NCBI RefSeq assembly: GCF_003268475.1
Contig: NZ_MCIF01000002.1
Coordinates: 3,642,671 to 3,706,670 of the forward strand
Direction of reading: 5' to 3'
Origin: Thermogemmatispora tikiterensis
GTDB lineage: Bacteria; Chloroflexota; Ktedonobacteria; Ktedonobacterales; Ktedonobacteraceae
DNA: 64,000 nt
Below the pieces are notes generated by a model. It saw nothing but the letters and a program-made list of their open reading frames with translations. It did no database searches and was not told the origin of the DNA. The position numbers and the translations under genes were made by a program. Below, piece by piece: positions 1 through 9,163 of the stretch; within the stretch, counting starts at the first letter, position 1; each line of letters starts with the position of its first letter.

Positions 1-356
1 AGCAGCTCGCCGCAGGCCAGGCGCTGGACCCAGCGCTCGCGCTGCTCCGCGTTACCAAAGCGAGCAATGGAGCCAGCCACCATGTTATGCACCGACAGGC
101 CGACAGCGGTGGCCATATCTCCCCTGGCCAGTTCTTCATAGACCAGAGCGGCCACGGTCCGGCTCAGGGCACTGCCCCCGTATATCTCAGGGATTGTCAT
201 GCCCAGCAGGCCCAAGGTGGCCATTTTCAGGTAGACTTCGCGTGGGAAATACTCCTGTTCGTCCCACGTAGAGGCGTGGGGCACAATCTCCTGTTCGGTA
301 AAGCGACGGACGGTGTCGCGAATCGCTCGTTGCTCCTCGTCGAGATCGAACTGCAC
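1..356 (-). CDS. Acyl-CoA dehydrogenase, N-terminal part (runs off window)
   Basis: The leftward reading frame gives the N-terminal helical domain of an acyl-CoA dehydrogenase, the FAD enzyme that makes trans-2-enoyl-CoA in fatty-acid or branched-chain acyl-CoA breakdown. Visible hallmarks are the opening FDLDEEQRAIRDTVRRF, then a FPREVYLKMATLGLLGM segment and a YEELARGDMATAVGLSVHN segment. About 118 codons lie inside the window; the FAD-binding middle and C-terminal domains lie outside it. The start is taken as GTG at 356-354 because AGGAG sits 6 bases upstream; there is no usable ATG. Substrate chain length cannot be told from this part. The family call is firm. Confidence 0.85.
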   Translation of the reverse strand, partial: MQFDLDEEQRAIRDTVRRFTEQEIVPHASTWDEQEYFPREVYLKMATLGLLGMTIPEIYGGSALSRTVAALVYEELARGDMATAVGLSVHNMVAGSIARFGNAEQRERWVQRLACGEL

Positions 357-995
357 TGCTAGCTCCTGTTCTACTACTGGTTTCGGCTCGCCATCGATAG
401 ACAGGGAAGAGCCGGAGCCAGCGAACGAACGCACTTACTCTTGCTAGCTGGCACTGGCTGGCGCAGACCGGGCAGAGAAAGGCGAGCAGGCCGGGGCGAA
501 GCGGCAGGCGAGGTATAGTGCGCCGGACAGGCTGTGCGCCACTGCATCGCCTGCACCGGACAGGCGGGTAACCTCTGCCGGTCTCTTCATCATTATAGCA
601 GTCCTGCAACCAGGTGCCGTTGGTGGCTGCCGGCGCGAGGAACGGAGCGGGGCAAGACGAGCACCAGGCTCGCCCAAAACGCTAGGCTTGACACCGGCGA
701 GCTATCCGTTCTGCGCAGGCAGCGAGCAGTGCGCCAGAGGGCAGGGAGAGACTGACAGGCCGGCGGGCGACGGGGCGGGTGCGTAACCGCAGGGCCGCAG
801 GCATCTGGCTGGCTGACGTGTTTCCTGCCGGGTTCAGCCAGGGTGCCATGAACGAACGCTAAGCCGGGCAGCTGATCAGGCCAGACATACGGGCTACTCT
901 GCTGAACCACTCTCGACACGCAAGACAGCCAGGCAGCATCAGTGTCCTTACTGTTGCGCTCTGGGCGTCGCGTCACGCCCTGCACAATACGGCAA
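357..995. other. Gene-free stretch upstream of the acyl-CoA dehydrogenase
   Basis: Several overlapping open frames exist here on both strands, but they are Arg/Pro/Ser-rich, lack ribosome-binding sites and match no family I recognise, so they look like GC-rich noise. A short hairpin (GGGCGT/ACGCCC, 962-979) lies at the right end. The promoter of the acyl-CoA dehydrogenase should lie here, but I see no convincing -35/-10 pair. Confidence 0.5.
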
Positions 996-1022
996 GCCCC
1001 GGCGTTCCACGACTGCCGGGGC
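996..1022 (-). terminator. Hairpin behind tRNA-Thr, probable terminator
   Basis: Perfect 8-bp stem GCCCCGGC/GCCGGGGC with an 11-base loop, beginning 6 bases past the tRNA-Thr 3' end when read leftward. Only a weak T-rich stretch (TTGCCGTATTG) follows, so termination is probable but not certain. Confidence 0.5.
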
Positions 1023-1027
1023 AGCGG

Positions 1028-1100
1028 AGCCGATGGTCGGACTCGAACCGACGACGACTCGCTTACAAGGCGAGTGCTCTACCAGCTGAGCTACATCGGC
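1028..1100 (-). tRNA. tRNA-Thr (anticodon UGU)
   Basis: A 73-base cloverleaf on the minus strand. The acceptor stem is GCCGATG/CATCGGC, the D-loop begins TAGCTCAGCTGG, the anticodon loop is CTTGTAA (UGU, reading ACA) closed by CTCGC/GCGAG, and the T-arm carries GGTTCGAGTCC. The discriminator is followed by CCG, so CCA is not encoded and must be added after transcription. Confidence 0.97.
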
Positions 1101-1176
1101 CTCTCTTCTCACTCGCTTGAGCGCTGTCTGCTTTGCTCGCTGAGATACCCTCTGGTTACTTTCTTCTGTGCTCTCT

Positions 1177-1205
1177 ACTATAGCACAATGGGGCTGAGAT
1201 TGCAA
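1177..1205 (-). promoter_or_regulatory. Sigma-70-type promoter of tRNA-Thr
   Basis: On the minus strand TTGCAA (1205-1200) and TATAGT (1182-1177) are separated by exactly 17 bases. The -10 box lies 77 bases before the mature tRNA, leaving room for a 5' leader removed by RNase P. Called by eye from the consensus. Confidence 0.65.
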
Positions 1206-1734
1206 GAGAGGAGGAGAGGAAGAGGGCGTAACGCTGCGCGGGGTGTGAAGGCAGGCTGGAGGCAGTTGGAGCGCCGCCAGGTCAGGCGGCGAAGCTGGCA
1301 AGTGGCATGGTATCTTACTTTAAAGTTTCTTTACATATCCGTCATACTTTTCTGAACTCTTCTCTGTATACTTGAGCAGCGACCGGGTATCCTCCAGTAG
1401 GGATGGTGGCCTGCCAAATCTCCTGCCACCGGTGGTTCTTGCATGGTGGCAGGCCACCTCCCCCTGCTGCGGCCAATGAGCCTGGCTGCCAGAGGCAGTG
1501 GTCAGGGGCACCTCGCCCGGCCTGGCCTGGAGGAGGGGCCTGCTGCCCTGCCAATGAAGGCCTGGTTCTGGCCTGCCATGACCTACTACCGGGCTTCACA
1601 GCCTCAAGTGCAGACAAGGCGGGGTAGATGAGACAAAGAGACGCTGAAACGCAGATAGTAAGGCGTGCTCGATGCGCTCGCTAAGCGTAGCGCCTTCCCT
1701 GGCTGCCTTGTGAGGAGATGCCAGAGCTGAGCAT
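1206..1734. other. Gene-free stretch before the two-component operon
   Basis: No credible coding sequence. A local AT-rich patch at about 1310-1375 stands out from the GC-rich surroundings and could hold the promoter of the response-regulator operon that starts at 1735, but no clean -35/-10 pair is visible. The 1400-1560 part is rich in CCTGCC/GGCAGG words on both strands and could form several imperfect hairpins. Confidence 0.4.
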
Positions 1735-2433
1735 ATGAGATTGCTGGTCATTGAAGACGAGCCTGATATCGCGCACGCGCTCGCGAAGGGGTTGCGCCAG
1801 CGTGGCTATGCTGTAGATGTCGCCTACGATGGGGAGCGCGGTTGCATGCTGGCCGAAGTCAATGACTACGACCTGGTTGTTCTCGATCTCAATTTACCCG
1901 GCCTCGATGGCCTGGAGGTGTGTCGTCGCCTCCGCGCACTTCGTCCCGCTTTACTCATCCTCATGTTAACTGCCCGCAGCAAGCCGGATGAGCGGGTGGC
2001 CGGCCTGGAGCTAGGGGCTGATGATTATCTGGTCAAGCCCTTCTACTTCGCCGAGCTGGTGGCTCGTATTGGGGCCTTGCTGCGCCGCGATCTCCGCGGG
2101 CGTGAGCCGCTCCTCTGCTACGCCGATCTGAAACTTGACCCGGTGGCGCGCGTGGTCTGGCGGGGTAATCAGCGCCTCTCGCTGACCGGCAAAGAGTTCG
2201 GCATTTTGGAATATCTGATGCGCCACCAGGGCGAGGTCGTCAGTCAGGAAACGCTCCTTGAGCACGTTTGGGATTCGCAGGCTAATCCGTTCACCAATAC
2301 GGTGCGCGTGCACATCAATTCACTGCGACGCAAGCTGGGAGACGTCGCTGAGGCGCCGCGCTATATCGAAACGGTCGTTGGCCAGGGCTACCGTCTCGGT
2401 CCGCTCTCTGCCCCATCGGAGGAGAAAGCATGA
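1735..2433 (+). CDS. OmpR/PhoB-family response regulator
   Basis: DNA-binding response regulator of 232 residues, the normal family length. The receiver domain (about 1-120) shows the acidic pair E7/D8, phospho-acceptor D51 in VVLDLNLPG, Thr79 in MLTA and Lys101 in YLVKPF. The C-terminal winged helix (about 130-225) carries LSLTGKEFGILEYLM and the recognition-helix region NTVRVHINSLRRKLG. It overlaps the following sensor kinase gene by 4 bases (ATGA), so the two are translationally coupled and should form a cognate pair. The neighbouring lipoprotein and ABC exporter suggest the pair responds to an envelope or drug signal and controls that export operon; this is inference. No good ribosome-binding site lies just before the ATG. 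Confidence 0.95.
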   Translation: MRLLVIEDEPDIAHALAKGLRQRGYAVDVAYDGERGCMLAEVNDYDLVVLDLNLPGLDGLEVCRRLRALRPALLILMLTARSKPDERVAGLELGADDYLVKPFYFAELVARIGALLRRDLRGREPLLCYADLKLDPVARVVWRGNQRLSLTGKEFGILEYLMRHQGEVVSQETLLEHVWDSQANPFTNTVRVHINSLRRKLGDVAEAPRYIETVVGQGYRLGPLSAPSEEKA

Positions 2434-3752
2434 CCAGATTCTCTTTCCCGTTCCTGCGCCTCCCGCGTCTACATCAGAGGAGGCGCTTTTTGCCGCTACG
2501 TTTACGTATCGCCATTGGCTCCGCTGCGCTGGTCTTTGTACTCAGTTTCTCGCTTCTCTTCTTTATCAATATTGCAGCCATTAATGGTTTCTCTCGCATC
2601 ATCCACAGTAGTGGACTGGACCGGCCACGCACCACGGTTTTGCCCAATGGTACGCGTCTCAGGAATACGCTGCCGCCCTTGCCGGCCCCGCTGGCGGAGC
2701 GCCTGGCCGAGAGCTTCGCCCGCGGTCATCTCAATCCTATTGAGCGCGCCCTCTTGCTGGAGCTGCAGAGTATCTCGCTGATTGGCCTGGCCCTGGTAGC
2801 GGTGCTGGGCGGATTTGGGGCCTACTGGCTGGCGGGCACCGCTCTGCGCCCCCTGCGTCAGGTCAGCAATGCGGCGCGGCGCATTAGTGTTGAGACGCTC
2901 GATACACGTCTGGCGCTGACGGGGCCACGCGATGAGATTAAGGAGCTGGCCGACGCCTTTGATGCCATGCTGGCCCGGCTGGGCGAAACCTTTGCTCAAC
3001 AGGGGCGCTTTGTTGCCAACGTGGCCCACGAGCTGCGCACACCCCTGGCGGCCATGCGCGCCAGCCTGGAAGTCGTGACCAGTGATCCACAGGCGACGCT
3101 GGAGGATTATCAGGAGATGGCTGCTGCTCAGGAGCGCGCGCTTAGCCGTCTCGAATCGCTCGTCTCTAATATGCTGCTGCTTGTCAAGAGCGAGCAGCCG
3201 CTGCGCAACCGCTGTGAGGTCAGCCTGGGGCCGCTGCTGGAGGAGGTCCTCCAGGAACTGCAGCCGCTGGCCCAGGAACATGGGGTCAGTCTCGTGCTTG
3301 AGAATCTGCCCGATCTGGTCGTGATCGGCGACGAGCTACTGCTGGCACGCGTCTTCTCCAACCTGATCGAGAACGCGATCTGTTACAATCGCCCGGGCGG
3401 TGAAGTGCGTGTCAATGGTCTGGAGGCCGAAGGGCAGGCACGTGTTACCGTTGCCGACACAGGGATTGGTATTCCTCCTGAGGAGCAGGGGCTTATCTTC
3501 GACCGCTTCTATCGTGTTGATAGCTCGCGCTCGCGTCACAGTGGGGGAGCTGGGCTTGGCCTCTCGATTGTCGCGGCCATTGTGCAGCAGCATCATGGCC
3601 ACATCAGCCTCTGGAGCGAGCCGGGGCGTGGCAGCATCTTCACTGTTTCCTTGCCGTTAGTTCAGAGTGAGCTGGCCGCCAGTGCTCATGCCGCCCTACC
3701 GTCGGCTGCCGGACGTGCTGGCTCCGAAATGCCAGTATTCGCCGGGAGATAA
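2430..3752 (+). CDS. Membrane sensor histidine kinase (HAMP-HisKA-HATPase)
   Basis: Partner of the preceding regulator, 440 residues. A membrane segment at about 27-52, a short outside loop of about 60 residues, and a second segment at about 115-136 are followed by a HAMP linker (to about 188). The HisKA motif FVANVAHELRTPL puts the phosphorylated histidine at residue 200. The ATPase domain shows the N box (NLIENAICYN), the G1 box (DTGIGIPPEEQG) and the G2 box (GGAGLGLSIV). The sensory loop is short and has no recognised domain, as in many EnvZ/CusS-like kinases; the ligand is unknown. The start overlaps the stop of the regulator gene. Confidence 0.95.
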   Translation: MTRFSFPFLRLPRLHQRRRFLPLRLRIAIGSAALVFVLSFSLLFFINIAAINGFSRIIHSSGLDRPRTTVLPNGTRLRNTLPPLPAPLAERLAESFARGHLNPIERALLLELQSISLIGLALVAVLGGFGAYWLAGTALRPLRQVSNAARRISVETLDTRLALTGPRDEIKELADAFDAMLARLGETFAQQGRFVANVAHELRTPLAAMRASLEVVTSDPQATLEDYQEMAAAQERALSRLESLVSNMLLLVKSEQPLRNRCEVSLGPLLEEVLQELQPLAQEHGVSLVLENLPDLVVIGDELLLARVFSNLIENAICYNRPGGEVRVNGLEAEGQARVTVADTGIGIPPEEQGLIFDRFYRVDSSRSRHSGGAGLGLSIVAAIVQQHHGHISLWSEPGRGSIFTVSLPLVQSELAASAHAALPSAAGRAGSEMPVFAGR

Positions 3753-4083
3753 CTTTCGCCTTTTCGGCAGCAGGAGAGAGACCCTGCTCACTGGCCAGGA
3801 CAACTGTTCCCACAGGTCTGGCAAGCGGCCAGGATCTCAGCTGAGAGCTTTCTTCTTCCTGGCAGGCCTGCCCTCGGCCCACCTATTTTCTAGCGAGATC
3901 AACCCACGACCCTTTGAGCGCAGGTTAAGCTGCTCGATGGCTGGCAAAGCCAGAGCAGTACCAGGAGAAACGGACCAAGACCTGACTGGCGGACTATCTT
4001 AACAGAGATTTTATTATCCATCAGCTAGATTCCCTCATGTGACGAGACCCATAGAGTGTTTAAGCGAAGGGAGTCACCGCACC
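3753..4083. other. Spacer between sensor kinase and exporter genes
   Basis: About 330 bases with no credible gene. The last 100 bases turn AT-rich (ATTTTATTATCC near 4008-4019) and could contain a promoter for the lipoprotein/exporter operon, though no clear -35 box is visible. A GTG-started frame from 4039 merges with the lipoprotein gene, but its N-terminal extension would bury the signal peptide. Confidence 0.4.
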
Positions 4084-4848
4084 ATGATTGTTGTCAGGCA
4101 AGCAGCGCGTCGGCTGCTGCGCTGTGCCGCTGGCTTGCTCTCGCTGACGGCTCTCCTGTTATTGGTGGCCTGTGGCACCAACAGCAACAGTGCCGCCGGG
4201 GGCGTCAGCGCCTCTGCTTCCGCGACTCCCACCTGTCCCCCTACCCCACGCTTTCAGAGCGTGAGCGGGACGGTGCAGAGCGTGAGTACTGGCTCCTTCA
4301 CAGTGCTGGATCGGCAGGGTCAGAGCAAGCAGGTCGTCTACACCAGCAGTACGCGCTTTACAAAGCAGGTGCAGGAGAAGGTTAGCGACCTCAAGGAGGG
4401 GGAACAGGTCACGGTCTTTGTAAGCCAGAACTCGGACGGTACCTACTCCGCTGTCTCTATTACCGCGGGGAGCGGTCAGGCGGGCTTCGCGAGTAATGGC
4501 CAAGGCTCACGCCAGGGCTTCGGTGGCAATCGTGGCAACTTCAACGCCGCCTGTTTCCGGCGCCAGAGTCAGGCTGTTTCCGGTGCTAACGGCACAAGCA
4601 GTCAAAACTCGCGTGCGGTGCGCGGTAGCATTACCCAGATCGCCGGCAATCAGCTGACAGTGACCGATAGCAGCGGCAGCAACTTCGTGCTGACCTTGAC
4701 CAGCACCACGCGCATCGTTGAGACCGAGGCTGCCAGGGCGAGCGATCTCAAGAGCGGGGTGACGGTGCTGGTCGTTGGTTCCAATGGCAGCCAGGGTCAG
4801 CTGACCGCCTCCAGTGTCACCATCAATCCCCAGATGCAGGGGAGGTAA
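4084..4848 (+). CDS. Secreted lipoprotein with two DUF5666-like domains
   Basis: Predicted lipoprotein of 254 residues. The start is taken at ATG 4084, preceded by GGGAG at about 10 bases, because this places a classical lipoprotein signal (basic MIVVRQAARRLLR, hydrophobic core, lipobox LLVACG) at the N-terminus. Two related beta-rich units follow: one from VSGTVQSVSTGSFTVLD, the other from VRGSITQIAGNQLTVTD, each ending in an LKxG-V-V segment. This is the DUF5666 pattern. They are linked by a Gly/Gln/Asn/Ser-rich stretch. The gene lies just before the HlyD-like adaptor and ABC exporter, so it may be an accessory of that exporter; its biochemical role is unknown. Confidence 0.75.
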   Translation: MIVVRQAARRLLRCAAGLLSLTALLLLVACGTNSNSAAGGVSASASATPTCPPTPRFQSVSGTVQSVSTGSFTVLDRQGQSKQVVYTSSTRFTKQVQEKVSDLKEGEQVTVFVSQNSDGTYSAVSITAGSGQAGFASNGQGSRQGFGGNRGNFNAACFRRQSQAVSGANGTSSQNSRAVRGSITQIAGNQLTVTDSSGSNFVLTLTSTTRIVETEAARASDLKSGVTVLVVGSNGSQGQLTASSVTINPQMQGR

Positions 4849-4911
4849 GGAATGAAGGCAGGTTGATAGCAGAAGCGAACAAGGAGCCTTCTTCTGAAAG
4901 GAGATGTAAGC

Positions 4912-6324
4912 ATGTCCGATGTCGAGACGAATCTCCAGCCGTTACTGGAGGACGAAGGGAGTGAGATCGCTACAGAGGAAGCGGCGCATTTCGATACCAA
5001 GCTCACTTTGCCGCCGCGCCGCCGGCGCCGCCGCGGTTGGGTGATTGCCACAGTGCTGGTCGTCGTTTTGCTGCTGGCCGCAGGGGGAGTGCTGTCCTAC
5101 ATGCATCTGACGGCGCAGCAGAAGCCTCAGTATACGGAGGCGACGGTGACCACCGGCAACCTCTCAGTGACCGTCTCGGGCACCGGTCCCATCATGCCGC
5201 GGGCCCAATACAATCTGAACTTCCCCAGCTCGGTGGGTGGTCAGATCAGCGAGATCGATGTGCAGGTGGGTCAGCAGGTGACCAAAGGCCAGGTGCTGGC
5301 GAAAGTCGACTCTCCCTCGCTGCAGGACGCCGTGACGCAGGCCCAGCAAGCGGTGAACAACGCGCAAACGGCCTACAACGATGCGGTCAACAGCGGGGCT
5401 TCGCAATCGCAGCTTGATCAGCTCCAGGGCCAGCTCCAGAGCGCTGAGGATCAGCTGACAGCGGCCCAGCACAATCTGGCCCAGACTGTGCTGACAGCTC
5501 CCTCCAATGGAACGATCGTCGCCATTAATGGGACGGTCGGCCAGACGCCTGGTACAACAGGCTCCAGCTCCGGTTCCTCTGGCGGCAGCGGGAGTAGCGC
5601 CTTTATGGTGCTTGTTGATACCAGCTCGCTGACGATCGCCGCGGCTGTCAATGAGGCTGACATTGCCAATGTCCGGATAGGTCAGCCAGCCTCCTTCACG
5701 GTTGCAGCCTATCCTAACCAGACCTTCCATGCGACCGTTTCCTCGATCGATATTCTTGGCCAGAACTCTTCCAATGTGGTGAGCTATACCGTTGATCTGA
5801 CGGTCAATCAGAACAGCCTCAACGGGGCTCACATTTATCCGGGCATGACTGCCACGGTCAATATCACAACTCAGCAGCGCATCGGCGTGCTGCTGGTGCC
5901 AAACCAGGCGCTGACGTTCACCAACGAGGCGGTGCAGGTTGGGGCCATCAGCCGACAGTCGCTGGCGCAGGTCTATCGCAATGCCGGCGCCTCCTTTGGC
6001 CAGAGTAATGCCAATACTAGCGGGGCCAGCAGCTCCAGCCCGAGCAGCTCTGGCAGCAGTAGCAGTGGAAGCACGCATGTGGTGCTGACGCTGCGCAATG
6101 GTCAATTGGTCCCGGTGGTGATTCAGACGGGCCTGACCAATGGCACCTATACCGAGGTGCTCTCGGGCCTGCAGGACGGCGACCAGGTGGTAGTCAGTGC
6201 GACTGGTGGCGTCTTCTCTAACCTCTCCACGACTACCACGAGCACTGGTGGCGGTGGCCTGGGTGGGAATGGCTTCGGTGGCGGTGGCGCGCGCTTCTTC
6301 GGCGGAGGAGGAGGTGGCCGCTAA
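4912..6324 (+). CDS. MacA/HlyD-like membrane fusion (adaptor) protein
   Basis: Adaptor subunit of a tripartite ABC exporter, 470 residues. One membrane segment lies at about 42-66 after a strongly basic PPRRRRRRG stretch. A biotinyl-lipoyl-like domain (around GQISEIDVQVGQQVTKGQVLAKVDS) is interrupted by a coiled-coil hairpin (about 145-190), then a beta-barrel (TASSLTIAAAVNEADIANVRIG) and a membrane-proximal domain follow. Ser/Gly-rich linkers occur near 208-224 and 365-390, and the tail is almost pure Gly/Phe/Arg, which is unusual. A good AAAGGAG-type site precedes ATG 4912. The stop codon directly abuts the ATP-binding subunit's ATG. In a single-membrane lineage such adaptors work without TolC; that is inference. 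Confidence 0.9.
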   Translation: MSDVETNLQPLLEDEGSEIATEEAAHFDTKLTLPPRRRRRRGWVIATVLVVVLLLAAGGVLSYMHLTAQQKPQYTEATVTTGNLSVTVSGTGPIMPRAQYNLNFPSSVGGQISEIDVQVGQQVTKGQVLAKVDSPSLQDAVTQAQQAVNNAQTAYNDAVNSGASQSQLDQLQGQLQSAEDQLTAAQHNLAQTVLTAPSNGTIVAINGTVGQTPGTTGSSSGSSGGSGSSAFMVLVDTSSLTIAAAVNEADIANVRIGQPASFTVAAYPNQTFHATVSSIDILGQNSSNVVSYTVDLTVNQNSLNGAHIYPGMTATVNITTQQRIGVLLVPNQALTFTNEAVQVGAISRQSLAQVYRNAGASFGQSNANTSGASSSSPSSSGSSSSGSTHVVLTLRNGQLVPVVIQTGLTNGTYTEVLSGLQDGDQVVVSATGGVFSNLSTTTTSTGGGGLGGNGFGGGGARFFGGGGGGR

Positions 6325-7122
6325 ATGGAGCAGCGTGAGCAGTGGCAGGCTGATGGACATCGCGCCTATCCACTGGTGCGAGTCCGTCAGCTTGTCAAGA
6401 ACTATTACCTGGGTCACACAGTCGTGCCAGCTCTGCGGGGGGTTGATCTCGATGTCTGGCCGGGCGAGTTAGTGGCCCTCATGGGTCCCTCTGGCTCGGG
6501 CAAATCAACCTTCATGAATCTGCTCGGCTGCCTGGACCAGCCGACGGCGGGCCGTTACCTGCTCAATGGGGTGCCGGTCGATGAGCTTAGCCCCAATGAG
6601 CTGGCCGACGTGCGCAATCGCTCGATCGGCTTCGTCTTCCAGAATTTCAACCTCTTGCCCTGGATGTCTGCCCTGGAGAATGTCGAGCTGCCGCTGACCT
6701 ATATGCAGATGCCCGCCGAGGAGCGTAGGAGACGGGCGGAGATTGCTCTGACGCTGGTGGGCTTGCGCACGCGCGCTCTCCATCGTCCGACAGAGATGTC
6801 CGGTGGTCAGCAGCAGCGCGTGGCCATTGCGCGTGCCCTGGTAACGTCGCCGACTCTGCTCCTGGCCGACGAGCCAACGGGGAACCTGGATAGCCAGACC
6901 AGTATTCAGATCATGGGCATCCTGCAGGAGCTGAATCGTCGTGGCCTGACCATTATTCTGGTGACGCACGAGGCCGATATCGCCTCCTATTGCCGTCGCC
7001 AGGTGCGTTTCCGCGATGGGCGCGTCGTGGGCGACACGCTCAATCCCGAACCACTGCAGGCGCGCTTGCAGCTCACCCATGATCACAATCAGGAACAGGA
7101 GGGAAGGAAGGTGACCTCATGA
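6325..7122 (+). CDS. MacB-type ABC transporter ATP-binding protein
   Basis: ATPase subunit of the exporter, 265 residues, of the MacB/LolD/FtsE class. Walker A is GPSGSGKS, the Q-loop is VFQNFNLLP, the signature is MSGGQQQRVAIARAL and Walker B with catalytic Glu is LLADEPTG, followed by the switch His in VTHEAD. The start ATG follows the adaptor stop without any gap, and its end overlaps the permease start by 4 bases, indicating a tightly coupled operon. Substrates of this class include macrolides, antimicrobial peptides, lipoproteins and toxins; this sequence alone does not tell which. Confidence 0.93.
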   Translation: MEQREQWQADGHRAYPLVRVRQLVKNYYLGHTVVPALRGVDLDVWPGELVALMGPSGSGKSTFMNLLGCLDQPTAGRYLLNGVPVDELSPNELADVRNRSIGFVFQNFNLLPWMSALENVELPLTYMQMPAEERRRRAEIALTLVGLRTRALHRPTEMSGGQQQRVAIARALVTSPTLLLADEPTGNLDSQTSIQIMGILQELNRRGLTIILVTHEADIASYCRRQVRFRDGRVVGDTLNPEPLQARLQLTHDHNQEQEGRKVTS

Positions 7123-8453
7123 GCTTTCTGAGGCCCGAGACTGGTGCACAGCATGCCACGGTGCCGCAGCCGGCGCCGCTGGACCGCAGCGCTTTCCTGC
7201 CTCCCGTTCACAAATATCGGCGGGCCCGCGGCTTCTCTGCCGTCTACCAGGGAACTCGCAGCGCGCTGCGAGCCTTGCGTGCTAACGCGCTGCGCTCCTT
7301 GCTGACTTCGCTGGGGATCATTATCGGCGTCGGCGCTGTGATTATGATGATCTCGATCAGCGAGGGAAACGCCGCTACCATTAATCAGCGGCTCTCCTCT
7401 CTCAATCCAACCCAGCTCACGGTCTTCCCCGGTAGCGCCCGCGGCACCGGAGGGGTCAGCGCCGGCCTGGGGTCCGCCCAGTCGCTGACGCTGGACGATG
7501 CCAACGCCATCGCTCAGCTCCCCCATGTGACCGCTGTCAGTCCTTTGATTAATACCCAGGGGCAGCTGGTGGCCGGTGACCAGAACTGGTCAACCTCGGT
7601 GGTCGGCGTGGCTCCCCCGTATCAACAGATCGGAGGCTGGCAGCTTCAGGATGGCAACTTCATCTCGCAGGACGATGAGGATAGTGGCCATACCGTAGCT
7701 GTGCTCGGGCAGACGGTGGTCGATAACCTTTTTGGCCCGGGCGCCGATCCAGTAGGGCAGAGTGTGCGGATCAATGGCGTCCCCTTTACGGTGATCGGGG
7801 TCCTGGCTCCCAAGGGAACCACCGGTGGGCGCAACGCCGATGACGTGGTCTATGTGCCCTATACCACCGCTCGTCAGCGTCTGAGTGGTGGGCGCTCCCT
7901 GGGCCAGATCGTGCTGACCGCTGATAGCACCTCCGATGTCGGCCTGGTGCAAAATGAGGTCGAGCAGTTGCTGGAGCAGCGGCACAACATTTCTAATCCG
8001 CAGCTCGATGACTTCCAGATCTCTAATCAGCTCCAGGTCCTGCAGTCGGTGCAGGGGACCAATCAGGCCCTGACGATCCTGCTGGTCAGTGTGGCCTCGG
8101 TCTCGCTGGTGGTCGGCGGTATTGGCATCATGAACATCATGCTGGTCTCGGTGACCGAGCGGACGCGTGAGATCGGTATTCGCATTGCTATCGGGGCTCG
8201 TCCCCGTGATGTGATGACGCAGTTCTTGATCGAGGCTCTGGTGCTGAGTGTCCTGGGCGGACTGATCGGTATCGTGCTGGGCCCTGTCGGGGCTTTGGTG
8301 CTGATGCATTTTACCAATACGCCCTTTGTGCTCGATCCGCTCTCGGTGTTGCTGGCTTTCGGGGTCTCTGCCCTGGTCGGCATCATCTTCGGCTTCTATC
8401 CAGCACAGCGGGCGGCGCGCCTTGATCCGATTGTCGCCTTGCGCACCGAGTAA
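7119..8453 (+). CDS. MacB/FtsX-family ABC permease
   Basis: Membrane subunit of the exporter, 444 residues. After about 45 N-terminal residues comes a first membrane helix with the typical LRANALRSLLTSLGIIIGVGAVI, then a large extracytoplasmic MacB_PCD domain (about 85-295), then three helices of the FtsX fold (from about 315), including the conserved GGIGIMNIMLVSVTERTREIG-like loop (split here for length) and the C-terminal PAQRAARLDPIVALRTE. The domain order matches mechanotransmission-type MacB transporters with a separate ATPase gene. It closes the operon; no obvious terminator hairpin lies directly behind it. Confidence 0.93.
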   Translation: MSFLRPETGAQHATVPQPAPLDRSAFLPPVHKYRRARGFSAVYQGTRSALRALRANALRSLLTSLGIIIGVGAVIMMISISEGNAATINQRLSSLNPTQLTVFPGSARGTGGVSAGLGSAQSLTLDDANAIAQLPHVTAVSPLINTQGQLVAGDQNWSTSVVGVAPPYQQIGGWQLQDGNFISQDDEDSGHTVAVLGQTVVDNLFGPGADPVGQSVRINGVPFTVIGVLAPKGTTGGRNADDVVYVPYTTARQRLSGGRSLGQIVLTADSTSDVGLVQNEVEQLLEQRHNISNPQLDDFQISNQLQVLQSVQGTNQALTILLVSVASVSLVVGGIGIMNIMLVSVTERTREIGIRIAIGARPRDVMTQFLIEALVLSVLGGLIGIVLGPVGALVLMHFTNTPFVLDPLSVLLAFGVSALVGIIFGFYPAQRAARLDPIVALRTE

Positions 8454-9163
8454 GCCTCTTTGCAAAGCAGGCGAGCCTGTTATCCTTTCGTTGATACCCT
8501 CAACTGCGCTCTGTCTGAGAAGAGGGGTGAGCACCCAGGAATGGCCTGCCCGCCTTCCTGACGTGCCCGCCCCTCTGGCACTCTTTCACGGCTACCCTCT
8601 GACTGATCGTAGCGGAACCGCCAGCTCTCTCAACGGCCAGAGTGCCCAAACGGTACAGGGGAGATGGCCGAGGAGCGTAATCAGGCTCGTGGCCCTGGCT
8701 GCTGGCTCTCTCTTTCCCCTGCTTGATCGATGATCCCTCCCACCACGGCCCTGGGCGGCTCGACCGCGATCGACGCTTTCGGCCCGGTTCGGTTGCCATG
8801 AGCTATCTCTCACCAGCTCAGGTCTCGATCGTACTCCTTCTCGCCTCAATGAGCGCCTGGCCAGAGCGTTGAGAAACAAAAAAATGATCGACGCTCTTGC
8901 TCGTTATTTTGTTGATGTGTATGAGAACGTGAATTTTTCGGCCTCCGCTATACTCAACATAGTCGCTATTCTTTAACCTGACCTTTGCGCCCGCTTAATC
9001 AAGGCGTGATACAATCCCTCATGGAGCTGCAAAGAAGACAGTCATTGCCGGGCAGACGACGCCTGGCGGCTGTCAGACGCGATACGGGATGATCAGAGGC
9101 TTACCGATTCCAGGCAGGACCAGTTTCTGGTCTCGTGAGCTTGCGGAAAGGTTGGAGCAAACG
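8454..9163. other. Intergenic region before the secreted phosphoesterase
   Basis: About 700 bases with no supported gene. An AT-rich segment at 8875-8960 contains TATACT (about 8949) and a later TACAAT (about 9010), both plausible -10 boxes for the rightward phosphoesterase gene, but neither has a good -35 at the correct distance. A frame open from 9089 only extends the phosphoesterase upstream of its signal peptide. Confidence 0.35.

Noticed and set aside
5164-6417. Open frame of 417 codons opposite the adaptor protein gene
   Set aside because: Antisense shadow, with Arg/His-rich composition and no family pattern; the plus-strand adaptor is unambiguous.
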